Source: a virus
DNA: 24,168 bases
IMG/VR virus record: IMGVR_UViG_3300032011_000129
Location: 1-24,168 of that record
Direction: 5' to 3' (one strand)
Under the pieces are notes generated by a model that did no database searches, was not told the origin of the DNA, and worked only from the letters and a program-made list of their open reading frames with translations. Both the position numbers and the translations under genes were made by a program. This document shows positions 15,748 through 22,023 of this stretch, one piece after another. The stretch's first letter is position 1; each line of letters begins with the position of its first letter.

Positions 15748-16692
15748 TTATGCTGCTTGTAATAAAGTACAGGCTTTTCTTACGTTGTCTCTTCTGTCAA
15801 TCCTGGTAGAAGCAATGTTCTTCTTGCTGTTTTCAGTGTTGCCATCAGCGTGAGTAGACCAGTGGGTCATGGCATTGTATACAGCCCAATGGTTACACCC
15901 TAAAACAGGTGCTTCTTTGCTGATGTATTGATTCCAAAGGAACTTGATATCCTTTGTCTTACCATCTTGATACTTCTTAGAAGCAAGTATCTCATTGAGA
16001 CTCATCAATGGATCAACATCGAACTTAGCTGCTTTAGCCAATATCTTGAAAGCTTCAAAGTTGCTGACTGATTGTCCTTTCCAGTTAGCCCATCTCTCCT
16101 TTTCTCTTTCATAGGTAGAGATAGCTGAAGCTACCATGCGAGATCCTCTGTCAGGATTAAGACTCTTGGTATGCTTAGAGGTGTAGATACACAATGGATC
16201 TAACATCACCTGTCCATTGGTACACGCCATGCGAACAGCACCTGTCTCAATAGTGAAACACCAAGAGCCATCGTAACTGTTTCTATGTAGGATCTGAAGC
16301 ATTGTCTCATCACCATTGCCCACATCAAACATATGTGCAGGAAGGTCATACTGAACAAGGTATCTGCCACCATCATGAGAAGTAGAGAACTTCCTACTTA
16401 TTCCAGTAAGGTCCAGCCCAGAATTAAGAAGCATATTCTCAACAGTTGATACACACTCTATGGGTTGGTGTCCTAGCTTGAACTTAGTACCTACAACATT
16501 AACCAGCTCATTGTTTCTGGTATTGTAGATAACACGTTTCTTGTCATCAGTTTTGATTTGATTGTTGGATATATCAAAGTGTAATTCAGACTCAGCAAAG
16601 TGAGGTAACACACCATCTAAACTATCTAACTTATCTAGGTGTATTTGATTTTGGTTTCTTGAAGGGTTTAATGCGTGGATGTTGTTAGTCAT
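15748..16692 (-). CDS. DUF932 protein
   Basis: A 314-aa protein of the DUF932 family, which is common on phages and plasmids. Family-like segments are NNELVNVVGTKFKLGHQPIE near residue 65, SHDGGRYLVQYDLPAH, GSWCFTIETGAVRMACTNGQ near residue 145-165 and SKHTKSLNPDRGSRM. The biochemical role of DUF932 is not established; expression early in infection or in replication is suggested by its location. The ATG has an AGGAA site. Upstream lies a 312-nt non-coding gap with inverted repeats, the only sizeable gap within this half of the operon, so a promoter serving DUF932 through to the replisome genes is plausible. Confidence 0.87.
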   Translation of the reverse strand: MTNNIHALNPSRNQNQIHLDKLDSLDGVLPHFAESELHFDISNNQIKTDDKKRVIYNTRNNELVNVVGTKFKLGHQPIECVSTVENMLLNSGLDLTGISRKFSTSHDGGRYLVQYDLPAHMFDVGNGDETMLQILHRNSYDGSWCFTIETGAVRMACTNGQVMLDPLCIYTSKHTKSLNPDRGSRMVASAISTYEREKERWANWKGQSVSNFEAFKILAKAAKFDVDPLMSLNEILASKKYQDGKTKDIKFLWNQYISKEAPVLGCNHWAVYNAMTHWSTHADGNTENSKKNIASTRIDRRDNVRKACTLLQAA

Positions 16693-17004
16693 TTTGTTTT
16701 CCTATGTTTTACTTTGGTTTTTAAATAAATCAATAAAAAATAATTATTGATATGTAAACTATGTAAAGGAGTTTAACTGTTATACAACCATAGTTATATA
16801 CCAGACAGCCTACTTCCATAGTATCTCCACCTTTGGTTATCAAAAGTGAAAAGATTCTGTAGTAATAATGAAGAAAGTATGGAGTAAATGCAGGGATTAA
16901 CATAATTTAGGTGCATGAAAGGGCAAACTTTAGGCCCACCAACCCTAACCTATAAGCATTATGTTTTAAGATGTCCCTGCTCACCTTGGGATCAAGGGTC
17001 AGCA
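16693..17004 (-). promoter_or_regulatory. 312-nt non-coding gap upstream of DUF932
   Basis: No credible gene is seen on either strand. The part near DUF932 has an inverted repeat AACTATG (16757-16763) / CATAGTT (16789-16795) that encloses the 9-bp palindrome-like site AGTTTAACT (16770-16778). The same site recurs in the array before the terminase genes. AT-rich sequence with TATAAC-like hexamers on the minus strand could hold a promoter, but no convincing -35/-10 pair stands out. The distal part holds the structured element at 16890-16980. Confidence 0.5.
16890..16980 (-). ncRNA. Multi-stem structured element, possible attenuator or small RNA
   Basis: Nested complementary arms are visible: GCAGGGA (16890-16896) with TCCCTGC (16974-16980); TTAA (16897-16900) with TTAA (16966-16969); CATAAT (16901-16906) with ATTATG (16958-16963); TTAGG (16907-16911) with CCTAA (16944-16948); and an inner GGGC/GCCC hairpin (16921-16924 / 16934-16937, 9-nt loop). 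Together they give a long, bulged stem. No T-run follows on the minus strand, so it is not a simple intrinsic terminator. The strand and whether it is transcribed are inferred from the flanking genes. Confidence 0.5.
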
Positions 17005-17292
17005 CTACTCAGGATACTCTATAAGTTTAACTTTGGAATAGTTAATTTTCCAACGTCTACCTTGGTCAGGTATCTCAGCAAATATTATATGTTGTATATC
17101 TGCTATATCATCATCTATGTTATTTCTCATCATGTGCCTTTTAAGAACATCTTCAGCGTCTTCTCTGAAGGCGGTGTATTGTACCCTGTTCCCTTCTAGT
17201 ACTTCAGTCGAGAGGGCTAGGCTCATAGGTACAGCGTGTTCTTCATGGCCTTTAGCCAGACACAGAACGTCTACTGGTTTATCTATAGCCAT
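17005..17292 (-). CDS. Hypothetical protein, last gene before the structured gap
   Basis: A 95-aa protein with no recognised family. It mixes beta-like and helical segments (MAIDKPVDVLCLAKGHEEHAVP, TEVLEGNRVQYTAF, REDAEDVLKRHMM, DDDIADIQHIIFAEI). A strong ribosome site (GAGGAG) precedes the ATG, which overlaps the stop of a 51-aa gene as TAATG. It may be real but accessory; position in a run of small early genes is the only hint of function. Confidence 0.65.
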   Translation of the reverse strand: MAIDKPVDVLCLAKGHEEHAVPMSLALSTEVLEGNRVQYTAFREDAEDVLKRHMMRNNIDDDIADIQHIIFAEIPDQGRRWKINYSKVKLIEYPE

Positions 17293-17447
17293 TACTTATT
17301 CTCCTCTTCCTGTATCTGGTTTAGATTACCTTGAATTAGGAACTTAACGTGAACATATCCTCCAGACATAGAAGATATAGAGTTAGTAGATGGAGAAGTT
17401 TTTAGCCACTCCAGAAAAGTTTCAAGTTCTTTTATTTGCATAGTCAT
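17292..17447 (-). CDS. Short 51-aa hypothetical protein
   Basis: A short gene that can be overlooked because of its size. It encodes MTMQIKELETFLEWLKTSP followed by a Ser-rich turn, SGGYVHVKFLIQG and an acidic end. Support comes from its translation signals: GAGGAG 7 nt upstream of the ATG at 17447, a 26-nt overlap with the preceding gene and a TAATG junction with the next one, matching the style of the operon. No family is recognised. Confidence 0.6.
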   Translation of the reverse strand: MTMQIKELETFLEWLKTSPSTNSISSMSGGYVHVKFLIQGNLNQIQEEENK

Positions 17448-17643
17448 GCTGTTTCTCCTCAGTTAAAAGTATATCATCCAGTATCTCTTGTTTTATCTCT
17501 GCAGCTTCTTGCCTATCAAACTTAATAAGAAGCTTTATGTGGGATTTCTTGAGTCGATAGGTACTCCAGGTCATAGCCTCAGGTGGATCAGTGACAAGGG
17601 TATAAGGTATCTCTACCTCATTGCGTAGATAGATCATTTTCAT
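17422..17643 (-). CDS. Small hypothetical protein
   Basis: A 73-aa protein, MKMIYLRNEVEIPYTLVTDPPEAM followed by STYRLKKSHIKLLIKFDRQEAAEIKQEI. Alternating beta strands and a terminal helix are suggested; no family is recognised. Its sequence SHIKLLIKFD resembles SHINLLALVEVKD of the next gene upstream, so the two may be related. The ATG overlaps the upstream stop as ATGA. Confidence 0.65.
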   Translation of the reverse strand: MKMIYLRNEVEIPYTLVTDPPEAMTWSTYRLKKSHIKLLIKFDRQEAAEIKQEILDDILLTEEKQHDYANKRT

Positions 17644-17834
17644 GCTTCGCCCTCGTCTATCTCTTTGAGTGTCAGGTGTACGTCCTTCACTTCTACTAAC
17701 GCTAAGAGATTAATGTGTGAAGATTCATTGATCATCTGAATAAGAATGTCAGAAGCAGGTATGTGTGAACCTTCTCCCATATCTGAAGAAGATATTCTTA
17801 AAGTAACTTGCTCTATTTTGTCTTCATAAATCAT
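17640..17834 (-). CDS. Small hypothetical protein
   Basis: A 64-aa acidic protein, MIYEDKIEQVTLRISSSDMGEG followed by SHINLLALVEVKDVHLTLKE. It has a GGGAG ribosome site 6 nt before the ATG and starts 3 nt after the upstream stop. The spaced hydrophobic strands suggest a compact beta fold. Function unknown; possibly a distant copy of the neighbouring 73-aa protein. Confidence 0.65.
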   Translation of the reverse strand: MIYEDKIEQVTLRISSSDMGEGSHIPASDILIQMINESSHINLLALVEVKDVHLTLKEIDEGEA

Positions 17835-17837
17835 GGG

Positions 17838-18176
17838 TTACTCCCTGTATCCAGCGTATTTACTGTCAGGATCGACAGCTCCATTAGTCCAATCAGGTGG
17901 ATCTATGTCCTCATCGTATCCAGTTTCAACAAACTCCTCATAATAGGTGTCCCCATCATGCTTCTCTTTAGTGGCTACATACCCCAACAGATTTATCCAG
18001 TGGTCCCTTGGCCCATAGGTATAGGTATACCCATTGTCGTGATCAGTACATACGACTGACCACATTTGATCCTCAGTGAATCCTAGATCCTCCATCTGTT
18101 TGATGTTGCTAAAGAAGTCTCCCGAATCTCTTCTTTGTTCCTCAAAAGGAAAGGTTCCTTCTATTATTGTTGTCAT
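17838..18176 (-). CDS. Acidic hypothetical protein
   Basis: A 112-aa acidic, tyrosine-rich protein (QMWSVVCTDHDNGYTYTYGPRDHW, TYYEEFVETGYDEDIDPPDW). The N-terminal and central part is consistent with a small beta-rich domain, while the C-terminus is likely flexible. No family is recognised. Its ATG overlaps the upstream stop as ATGA, and a 64-aa gene follows at once. Confidence 0.7.
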   Translation of the reverse strand: MTTIIEGTFPFEEQRRDSGDFFSNIKQMEDLGFTEDQMWSVVCTDHDNGYTYTYGPRDHWINLLGYVATKEKHDGDTYYEEFVETGYDEDIDPPDWTNGAVDPDSKYAGYRE

Positions 18177-18460
18177 ACTTCCTCCTCATCTAGTTCAGGT
18201 AGTCTCATATGTTTGTCATAGCCCCACCATTTTTTCTGCTTGTCTTTTAGATAAGCCTGATAGGGAGTTGGTTCTAAAACTGGATCTCCCTCTTCAGCAC
18301 TCTCGACTTCTTCTCTATAAGCTCCTTGATTAATTTCAAGATTCCATTCGTGCAATGGGTTGCCTTGACAGGCAATGTGAATAGCTTGTTCTTTGCTATC
18401 AGCTTCAATGTATTTGTAAACACGATACTGATACCATCCTATAACTTTATATTTACTCAT
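18173..18460 (-). CDS. Hypothetical protein, KYKVIGWYQYRVYKYIEADSKEQAIHIA
   Basis: A 95-aa protein with a beta-rich start followed by a helix (ADSKEQAIHIACQG), a pattern seen in small phage proteins that pair a sheet with one helix, for example those called DpnD/PcfM-like. The homology is not certain. The second half is charged and proline-containing. It has a GAGGA ribosome site and ends in an ATGA junction with the next gene. Confidence 0.7.
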   Translation of the reverse strand: MSKYKVIGWYQYRVYKYIEADSKEQAIHIACQGNPLHEWNLEINQGAYREEVESAEEGDPVLEPTPYQAYLKDKQKKWWGYDKHMRLPELDEEEV

Positions 18461-18476
18461 ACTATTTCCTCTGTTG

Positions 18477-19142
18477 TTACGCCACGTTTCTGGCAGGGAT
18501 CAGGTTCTTATCTTTGTAGACCTTCTTCATTCGTCTACCATGTGAAGGATAAGCAATGACTGATACACTCTTATCCCAACAAGCCCGACAGGTATCACAC
18601 TTGCCACCTCTATCATAGGCTTCGCACAGTGTCATCCTAGATGTAATATCTTCTGGATGTTGAACAATGGTACTGGTGGTTTTGCCTTTAATGATTCCAC
18701 CAGTGATACTGTCACTTGAATACCTAACAACTACATTAGGTAGTGCTTGCATCTTCTTGAAAATAAACGAATACTTTTTGAACTTATGGGATCTAGTAGG
18801 CATCCAGTGTTTGCACCAAGGTGTACGTTGCATCACTTGAAAGATCTTTTGTGCTAGTCCTACACAATAGACATCCCCACTATCAAACCATCTGAAGTAT
18901 CTGGAGTTGTCTAACTCTGCTACCATGTCATCTACCCATGCATCACGCTTCCAATCCTGCTTGTTGTGATCTCTGATAGCTTTAACATTTTTGAAATTGT
19001 AGTTGCCATCAGTCGCATAGCATCCTTTACATGGATCGACTAGCTCTTTTGTTTTAAGATCTATGCTTCCTGGACAGGTGGTTCTTGCCTGTAAAGACCA
19101 TGATTTGCAAGGCATCTTCCCTGCATTACTTAGTTTTAACAT
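18477..19142 (-). CDS. GP88-family cysteine-rich protein
   Basis: A 221-aa protein matching, as I recall it, the phage 'gene product 88' family of unknown function. Characteristic parts are GKMPCKSWSLQA (C12), TTCPGSIDL (C23), PCKGCYATDGNY (C38, C41), then FRWFDSGDVYC, TPWCKHWMPTRSHKF, VRYSSDSITGG and a terminal cysteine cluster TLCEAYDRGGKCDTCRACW (CxxCxxC). The many conserved cysteines suggest an iron-sulphur or zinc site, and the CxxCxxC resembles a 4Fe-4S ligand set. The order 'Cys-rich motif, RWFDSGD, HW.PTR, SSDS' hints at an enzyme, perhaps one acting on nucleotides or DNA, but no reaction is known. The ATG has an AAGGAA ribosome site. Confidence 0.8.
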   Translation of the reverse strand: MLKLSNAGKMPCKSWSLQARTTCPGSIDLKTKELVDPCKGCYATDGNYNFKNVKAIRDHNKQDWKRDAWVDDMVAELDNSRYFRWFDSGDVYCVGLAQKIFQVMQRTPWCKHWMPTRSHKFKKYSFIFKKMQALPNVVVRYSSDSITGGIIKGKTTSTIVQHPEDITSRMTLCEAYDRGGKCDTCRACWDKSVSVIAYPSHGRRMKKVYKDKNLIPARNVA

Positions 19143-19163
19143 AGCTTGTTGTTCCTTGTTGGG

Positions 19164-19436
19164 CTAGTTTGATTTAGGTAATATAGAATCAAGATCATCT
19201 TTGAGATCTCTCATCTCTTCCATAAGTTGTACCATAGACTTGTCTTCATCAGGCGTAGCATCAAAGTCCAATGCTCTTTCAACAGCTTCGTCATCTCCTT
19301 CTATTAGCTGTTGATCTATTGGCATATCCTTTATGAACTGTAGATGCTGTTCTTCAGTTTGAAAGGTTATGCGTTTAATCTGCCTGTCAGTAGCAGAATG
19401 ATGGATAAGTAGTGCAGCTTGCTTTGGGTATGGCAT
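19164..19436 (-). CDS. Hypothetical protein with acidic helical C-terminus
   Basis: A 90-aa protein. The N-terminal part (PYPKQAALLIHHSATDRQIKR followed by TFQTEEQHLQFIKD) may be a small globular fold; the C-terminus is acidic and helical (DEDKSMVQLMEEMRDLKDDL). No family is recognised. The translation start is strong (TAGGAGGT in front of the ATG). Confidence 0.7.
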   Translation of the reverse strand: MPYPKQAALLIHHSATDRQIKRITFQTEEQHLQFIKDMPIDQQLIEGDDEAVERALDFDATPDEDKSMVQLMEEMRDLKDDLDSILPKSN

Positions 19437-19449
19437 TGGTTACCTCCTA

Positions 19450-19707
19450 TCAGGTGTAAATGTCCTGTTCGTAGAAATACTTCTCTTCTCTTTCAAAAAA
19501 GTCTTCATAGTCATCTAATGATTCAACATCAAAATCAGATGCATCTATCCAATTTGTGTACTTTCCATCCTCATTCATCCAGTTAATCTGGATAGGGACA
19601 ATGGCAATAGATGGGTAATCTTCATCCCCTATTGCGTAATCTTCTCCCTCTACTGCATACCTTAGTTTCATTACTAAGCTATTAACAGATGATTCTATTT
19701 CGTCCAT
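19450..19707 (-). CDS. Highly acidic hypothetical protein
   Basis: An 85-aa protein with about 24 Asp/Glu against 5 Lys/Arg, ending in a run DYEDFFEREEKYFYEQD. Such charge is typical of DNA-mimic or inhibitor proteins made early by phages, but there is no specific family match, so this is only a possibility. It has a GGGGAG ribosome site. It lies directly after the 69-aa conserved gene and before another acidic protein gene. Confidence 0.68.
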   Translation of the reverse strand: MDEIESSVNSLVMKLRYAVEGEDYAIGDEDYPSIAIVPIQINWMNEDGKYTNWIDASDFDVESLDDYEDFFEREEKYFYEQDIYT

Positions 19708-19723
19708 TGGCTATTGCTCCCCA

Positions 19724-19933
19724 TTATTTAACTTTGACAATGATGTCGTTTTCTATTGTTACCTGTGCAAAGAATTCTCTGCCTAGGCCTGTGATGTGTG
19801 GCCTATTTGCTACAGTGAGTAGCCCATTGGATTCGTACTCATCCCCAAAAATGGAAGTCTCTGTATAGCTGAGTCTCTTCCCTATGTTTTCTTTGAGGTT
19901 CTTCTTTGATGGATAGTTCACTACTAGTGTCAT
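19724..19933 (-). CDS. Conserved small protein, IGKRLSYTETSIFGDEY
   Basis: A 69-aa protein. The segment SKKNLKENIGKRLSYTETSIFGDEY, then NRPHITGLGREFFAQVTIEN, is one I recognise from several marine phages as a short conserved protein with no known function. A small beta-sheet fold is likely. The ATG has a GGAA-type ribosome site after an A-run. Upstream lies the hairpin region that borders the GIY-YIG gene. Confidence 0.75.
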   Translation of the reverse strand: MTLVVNYPSKKNLKENIGKRLSYTETSIFGDEYESNGLLTVANRPHITGLGREFFAQVTIENDIIVKVK

Positions 19934-20017
19934 GCTATTTCCTTTTTTGATTTACGAATAGATTACACCCACAATCTGCAAAGATTATGGAAGTATGATG
20001 GTTTAAAAATGAAAGGC

Positions 20018-20097
20018 GGGTAGGACGTAGATCCTGCGTGGTTCTCTGGCAGTTATCCAATATGGAATATCTCTTTATTACTACGTTGATCCTACCC
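20018..20097 (-). repeat. Long inverted repeat covering the GIY-YIG stop codon
   Basis: Arm GGGTAGGACGTAG (20018-20030) is complementary to CTACGTTGATCCTACCC (20081-20097), except for a 4-nt bulge, giving 13 base pairs around a 50-nt loop. The GIY-YIG stop codon lies in one arm, so the structure would form at the 3' end of that mRNA. On the minus strand the sequence after the stem is pyrimidine-rich (CGCCTTTCATTTTT), so it might act as an imperfect terminator or protect the transcript end. Confidence 0.55.
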
Positions 20098-20695
20098 TGT
20101 TAAAAATGAATGTGTTTCTAATGCTTTCTATAAAGCTCATATTATCAGGTTCATAATAATCTAATGGATTACGCATAAAATCATAAAAGTTATGTCCATT
20201 TATATTTTTATTTTTTATCCACATTTTTTTCGCTATTTTCCGCATTTGTGGAGTAAGACGTTTATTACGAACAGCATCGAAAAATGATCGCTGTCCTTTT
20301 TGAATAAGCATTATTAATGAATCCATATCTTTTATTATTTTGTTGTCGCCCTTATTTTCTATAAAGTAAAGATGATAAAGCTTAGTTAGTTCGCTTCTGT
20401 CATCATTTTCATAAATTATTCTGTCGTAATTCTTCTCAATATCTTTTTGTTTTTTAGCTCTACCCTGCACGTTATACCTGGGTTTTTCTTCTTTGATTGC
20501 TCTTGATTCTGCAGTCAAAGCTTCCTCTCTTGTGTCGTAATGCTCAGTTTTTAGCGTTGTCATTTCTTTAAACCAACAAGATTGTCCTTTGTGGCCCTGC
20601 ATACGATTCATTACTGAACATGATATACCAATATAAAGCAGTTCGTTGCTCTGATTAAATGCTCTGTATAAAGTAGTAAATCCTGCCCTGTACAT
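20081..20695 (-). CDS. GIY-YIG family nuclease, probably free-standing homing endonuclease
   Basis: A 204-aa protein with an N-terminal GIY-YIG domain: LYRAF (Y10 in the GIY position), ELLYIGIS (Y21-I22-G23), NRMQGH (R31, H35) and AESRAIKEEKPRYN (metal-binding E63, N75). These are the catalytic residues of the fold. Residues 80-204 form a separate Lys/Asn-rich domain (KKMWIKNKNINGHNFYDFM) likely to bind DNA; it matches no family I know. Codons are more AT-rich than in most neighbours, as with many mobile endonucleases. The gene is flanked by structured sequence on both sides and has an unusually strong ribosome site. No split exons are evident, so it looks like a free-standing selfish nuclease rather than an intron ORF. 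A replication or repair role is the alternative. Confidence 0.88.
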   Translation of the reverse strand: MYRAGFTTLYRAFNQSNELLYIGISCSVMNRMQGHKGQSCWFKEMTTLKTEHYDTREEALTAESRAIKEEKPRYNVQGRAKKQKDIEKNYDRIIYENDDRSELTKLYHLYFIENKGDNKIIKDMDSLIMLIQKGQRSFFDAVRNKRLTPQMRKIAKKMWIKNKNINGHNFYDFMRNPLDYYEPDNMSFIESIRNTFIFNRVGST

Positions 20696-20820
20696 TGTTA
20701 CACCTCCTTACAACAAGGACTTATACGTTGTTATTGGTTTATAGGTATACACTATCTCAAATGTATACTTATAAACCTATGCACCTATCTAGTTTGATAG
20801 ATGCTAGGTTTAGGTGAATG
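20696..20820 (-). promoter_or_regulatory. Structured leader of the GIY-YIG gene with mutually exclusive hairpins
   Basis: Plus-strand coordinates. Stem III: GGTTTATAGGTATACA (20736-20751) with TGTATACTTATAAACC (20762-20777), 16 positions with one G-T pair and a 10-nt loop. Stem I: CACCTA (20782-20787) with TAGGTG (20811-20816), enclosing ATCTA/TAGAT. Stem II: AAACCTATGC (20773-20782) with GCTAGGTTT (20803-20811), which competes with both I and III. No T-run follows stem III, so an intrinsic terminator is not obvious. Whether this is a switch, an attenuator or only a set of protein sites is unknown. Confidence 0.5.
20701..20710 (-). promoter_or_regulatory. Full-length Shine-Dalgarno sequence of the GIY-YIG gene
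   Basis: TAAGGAGGTG, 5 nt before the ATG, pairs in full with the 3' end of 16S rRNA; it is the strongest ribosome site in the window. Just upstream CCTT could pair with its AAGG (20706-20709 with 20715-20718) and mask it. This decides the start at 20695. Confidence 0.8.
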
Positions 20821-21330
20821 TTAGCCATTGACTACCGCTTCAAGTTTTTGGATCGGATCAAAGGCTTCTAGTTCTACTTCGTAGAATTTGCCTACAGCTT
20901 CCAACATCTCATCCATAGATAGCCCACTGTTATCGGCTGACTTGATAGCCTTTTCAAACTTCTCTAGTGGCGTAGCTTCAGCAGTAGGTTCGATAGCCAA
21001 GTAAAACTCTGGATCAAATGGTGCTTTGTTAGATCCTTTGCGTAGCCCAAAAGCTTTTGATTCTTTGCGTAGTTCTAAGCCTATGCTCTCAGCGTATTCC
21101 TTTATGTTCTTTTTTGTGAGTGCTTTAAACTCTTTCGGCTTGTGTAAGTCATTGATTACATTGTATATATGCGTCAATGGTGCAAAGTTTGGGCTATCTT
21201 GATTCGCTTGATCTGCTACGAATCCCATACAAGGCGGAAGAACTGCGCTTGCTTTAGCGTTAACAGTATCTTTTGCAATGGTTTTTAGTTGAGATTTAAA
21301 GTTAGTGTTTCCAATTTCTGGTATTTTCAT
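20821..21330 (-). CDS. Hypothetical protein, first gene of the leftward operon
   Basis: A 169-aa protein of unknown function, with a central segment (KEFKALTKKNIKEYAESIGLELRKES) and a helical C-terminal half (EKFEKAIKSADNSGLSMDEMLEAVGKFYEVELEAF). No motif ties it to a known family. Because it is the first gene transcribed leftward from the large intergenic region, it is likely made earliest in infection, a position where phages often place host-takeover proteins (inference). An AAGGAA site precedes the ATG, and a hairpin lies in the leader 28-80 nt upstream. Confidence 0.75.
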   Translation of the reverse strand: MKIPEIGNTNFKSQLKTIAKDTVNAKASAVLPPCMGFVADQANQDSPNFAPLTHIYNVINDLHKPKEFKALTKKNIKEYAESIGLELRKESKAFGLRKGSNKAPFDPEFYLAIEPTAEATPLEKFEKAIKSADNSGLSMDEMLEAVGKFYEVELEAFDPIQKLEAVVNG

Positions 21331-21357
21331 GATGATTTCCTTTTAATAAGTTTATTT

Positions 21358-21410
21358 ATAAACGATTGGTATATGCACACTCCGAAAAATGCACATATGA
21401 AATCGTTTAT
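21358..21410 (-). promoter_or_regulatory. Hairpin in the leader of the leftward operon
   Basis: ATAAACGAT (21358-21366) pairs perfectly with ATCGTTTAT (21402-21410); inside, ATATG pairs with CATAT. The result is an interrupted stem of about 14 bp in the presumed 5' leader of the first leftward gene. Further upstream on the minus strand, a TTGACC hexamer (about 21498) and the palindrome GGTATCTACC (21478-21487) could be part of a promoter/operator, though no good -10 box is present at ideal spacing. Confidence 0.45.
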
Positions 21411-21574
21411 TTCATTATGCTGTAATAGCTTGCTCTCGCAAATTCGCTTTATTATTGCGGCCTTTCCTTATTTAGTAGGTATCTACCAGTGACAGGGGTC
21501 AACCAACACTAGAATCATGGCTGTTCACATCCCAAATAAACTAGGGTATGCATTCATTCGCACTATGTAGCTAG

Positions 21575-21628
21575 TAAGATTCCTTATCCTCTTAAAAACT
21601 TCAGCAATTAAGATTCCTTATCCTCTTA
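21575..21628. repeat. Perfect 20-bp direct repeat, two copies
   Basis: TAAGATTCCTTATCCTCTTA occurs at 21575-21594 and again at 21609-21628, 34 bp apart start to start. Each copy has inverted ends, TAAGA and TCTTA, so each may be a site for a dimeric protein. Confidence 0.85.
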
Positions 21629-21791
21629 TAGCCTACGAACTACACCTATTGATTGGGCCTTTATAGGTACGCCCTTTTAACCTTACTCATTCCTGATAGT
21701 TACTAGATCTAAAGGTGGTAGCTCTATCAGCCGGTTAATATGTCTTAACTTGGAAACCATTAAACCAGTTAAAAATTGAGATGTTGTGAAA

Positions 21792-21822
21792 GAATAATGG
21801 ACTGGTATGGAGGAATAATGGA
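21792..21822. repeat. GAATAATGGA direct repeat, 21-bp period
   Basis: The 10-mer GAATAATGGA occurs at 21792-21801 and 21813-21822, on the same face of the helix (two turns apart). It may be a short binding-site pair. Confidence 0.6.
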
Positions 21823-21927
21823 AAGAAAGTGAATTAGGGAGATCTCTTTTAATTAATATTAGATATAAGATATTAAAAAAGTTTCTTAAATCGGCTCAAA
21901 TTGCGTCTAATGGGATTTTTTTCAGAT

Positions 21928-21997
21928 CAAGAATTTTGAATATATTTAAAGTTTAAAACTATCTAAATTCTTGAAATGATAGATAAAAGCTATCTAT
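21928..21997. repeat. Two adjacent inverted repeats
   Basis: CAAGAATTT (21928-21936) pairs with AAATTCTTG (21965-21973) over a 28-nt loop. Next to it ATAGATA (21979-21985) pairs with TATCTAT (21991-21997) over a 5-nt loop. Neither is followed by a T-run, so they are not obvious terminators. Confidence 0.6.
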
Positions 21998-22023
21998 TGG
22001 GAGTGTGAGAAAATAATATTTTA

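Noticed and set aside
16915-17199. 94-codon plus-strand ORF across the structured gap
   Set aside because: It runs antisense through the 95-aa gene at 17005-17292 and the multi-stem element, lacks a ribosome site and has no protein-like features.
20821-21330. 5' exon of a gene split by a group I intron that carries the GIY-YIG ORF
   Set aside because: The 169-aa gene ends with its own stop and the gene beyond the nuclease has its own ribosome site and a complete product; no group I core was recognised by eye.
21289-21492. 67-codon plus-strand ORF overlapping the start of the leftward operon
   Set aside because: It overlaps the antisense of a better-supported gene and its leader hairpin, has no ribosome site and encodes a low-complexity hydrophobic product typical of antisense frames.
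21517-21570. 17-codon ORF (MAVHIPNKLGYAFIRTM) in the divergent region
   Set aside because: No ribosome site, no neighbour coupling and no recognised match; too short to claim as a gene or leader peptide.
21653-21676. Intrinsic terminator GGGC...GCCCTTTT in the divergent region
   Set aside because: Only a 4-bp stem with a 12-nt loop and four Ts, and a competing ACCTAT/ATAGGT hairpin overlaps it; no transcript is expected to end there from the plus strand.
21705-21780. tRNA-like D-arm text (GGTAGCTCTATCAGCCGGTTAA)
   Set aside because: No matching acceptor stem, anticodon arm or TTCRA T-loop could be found around it.
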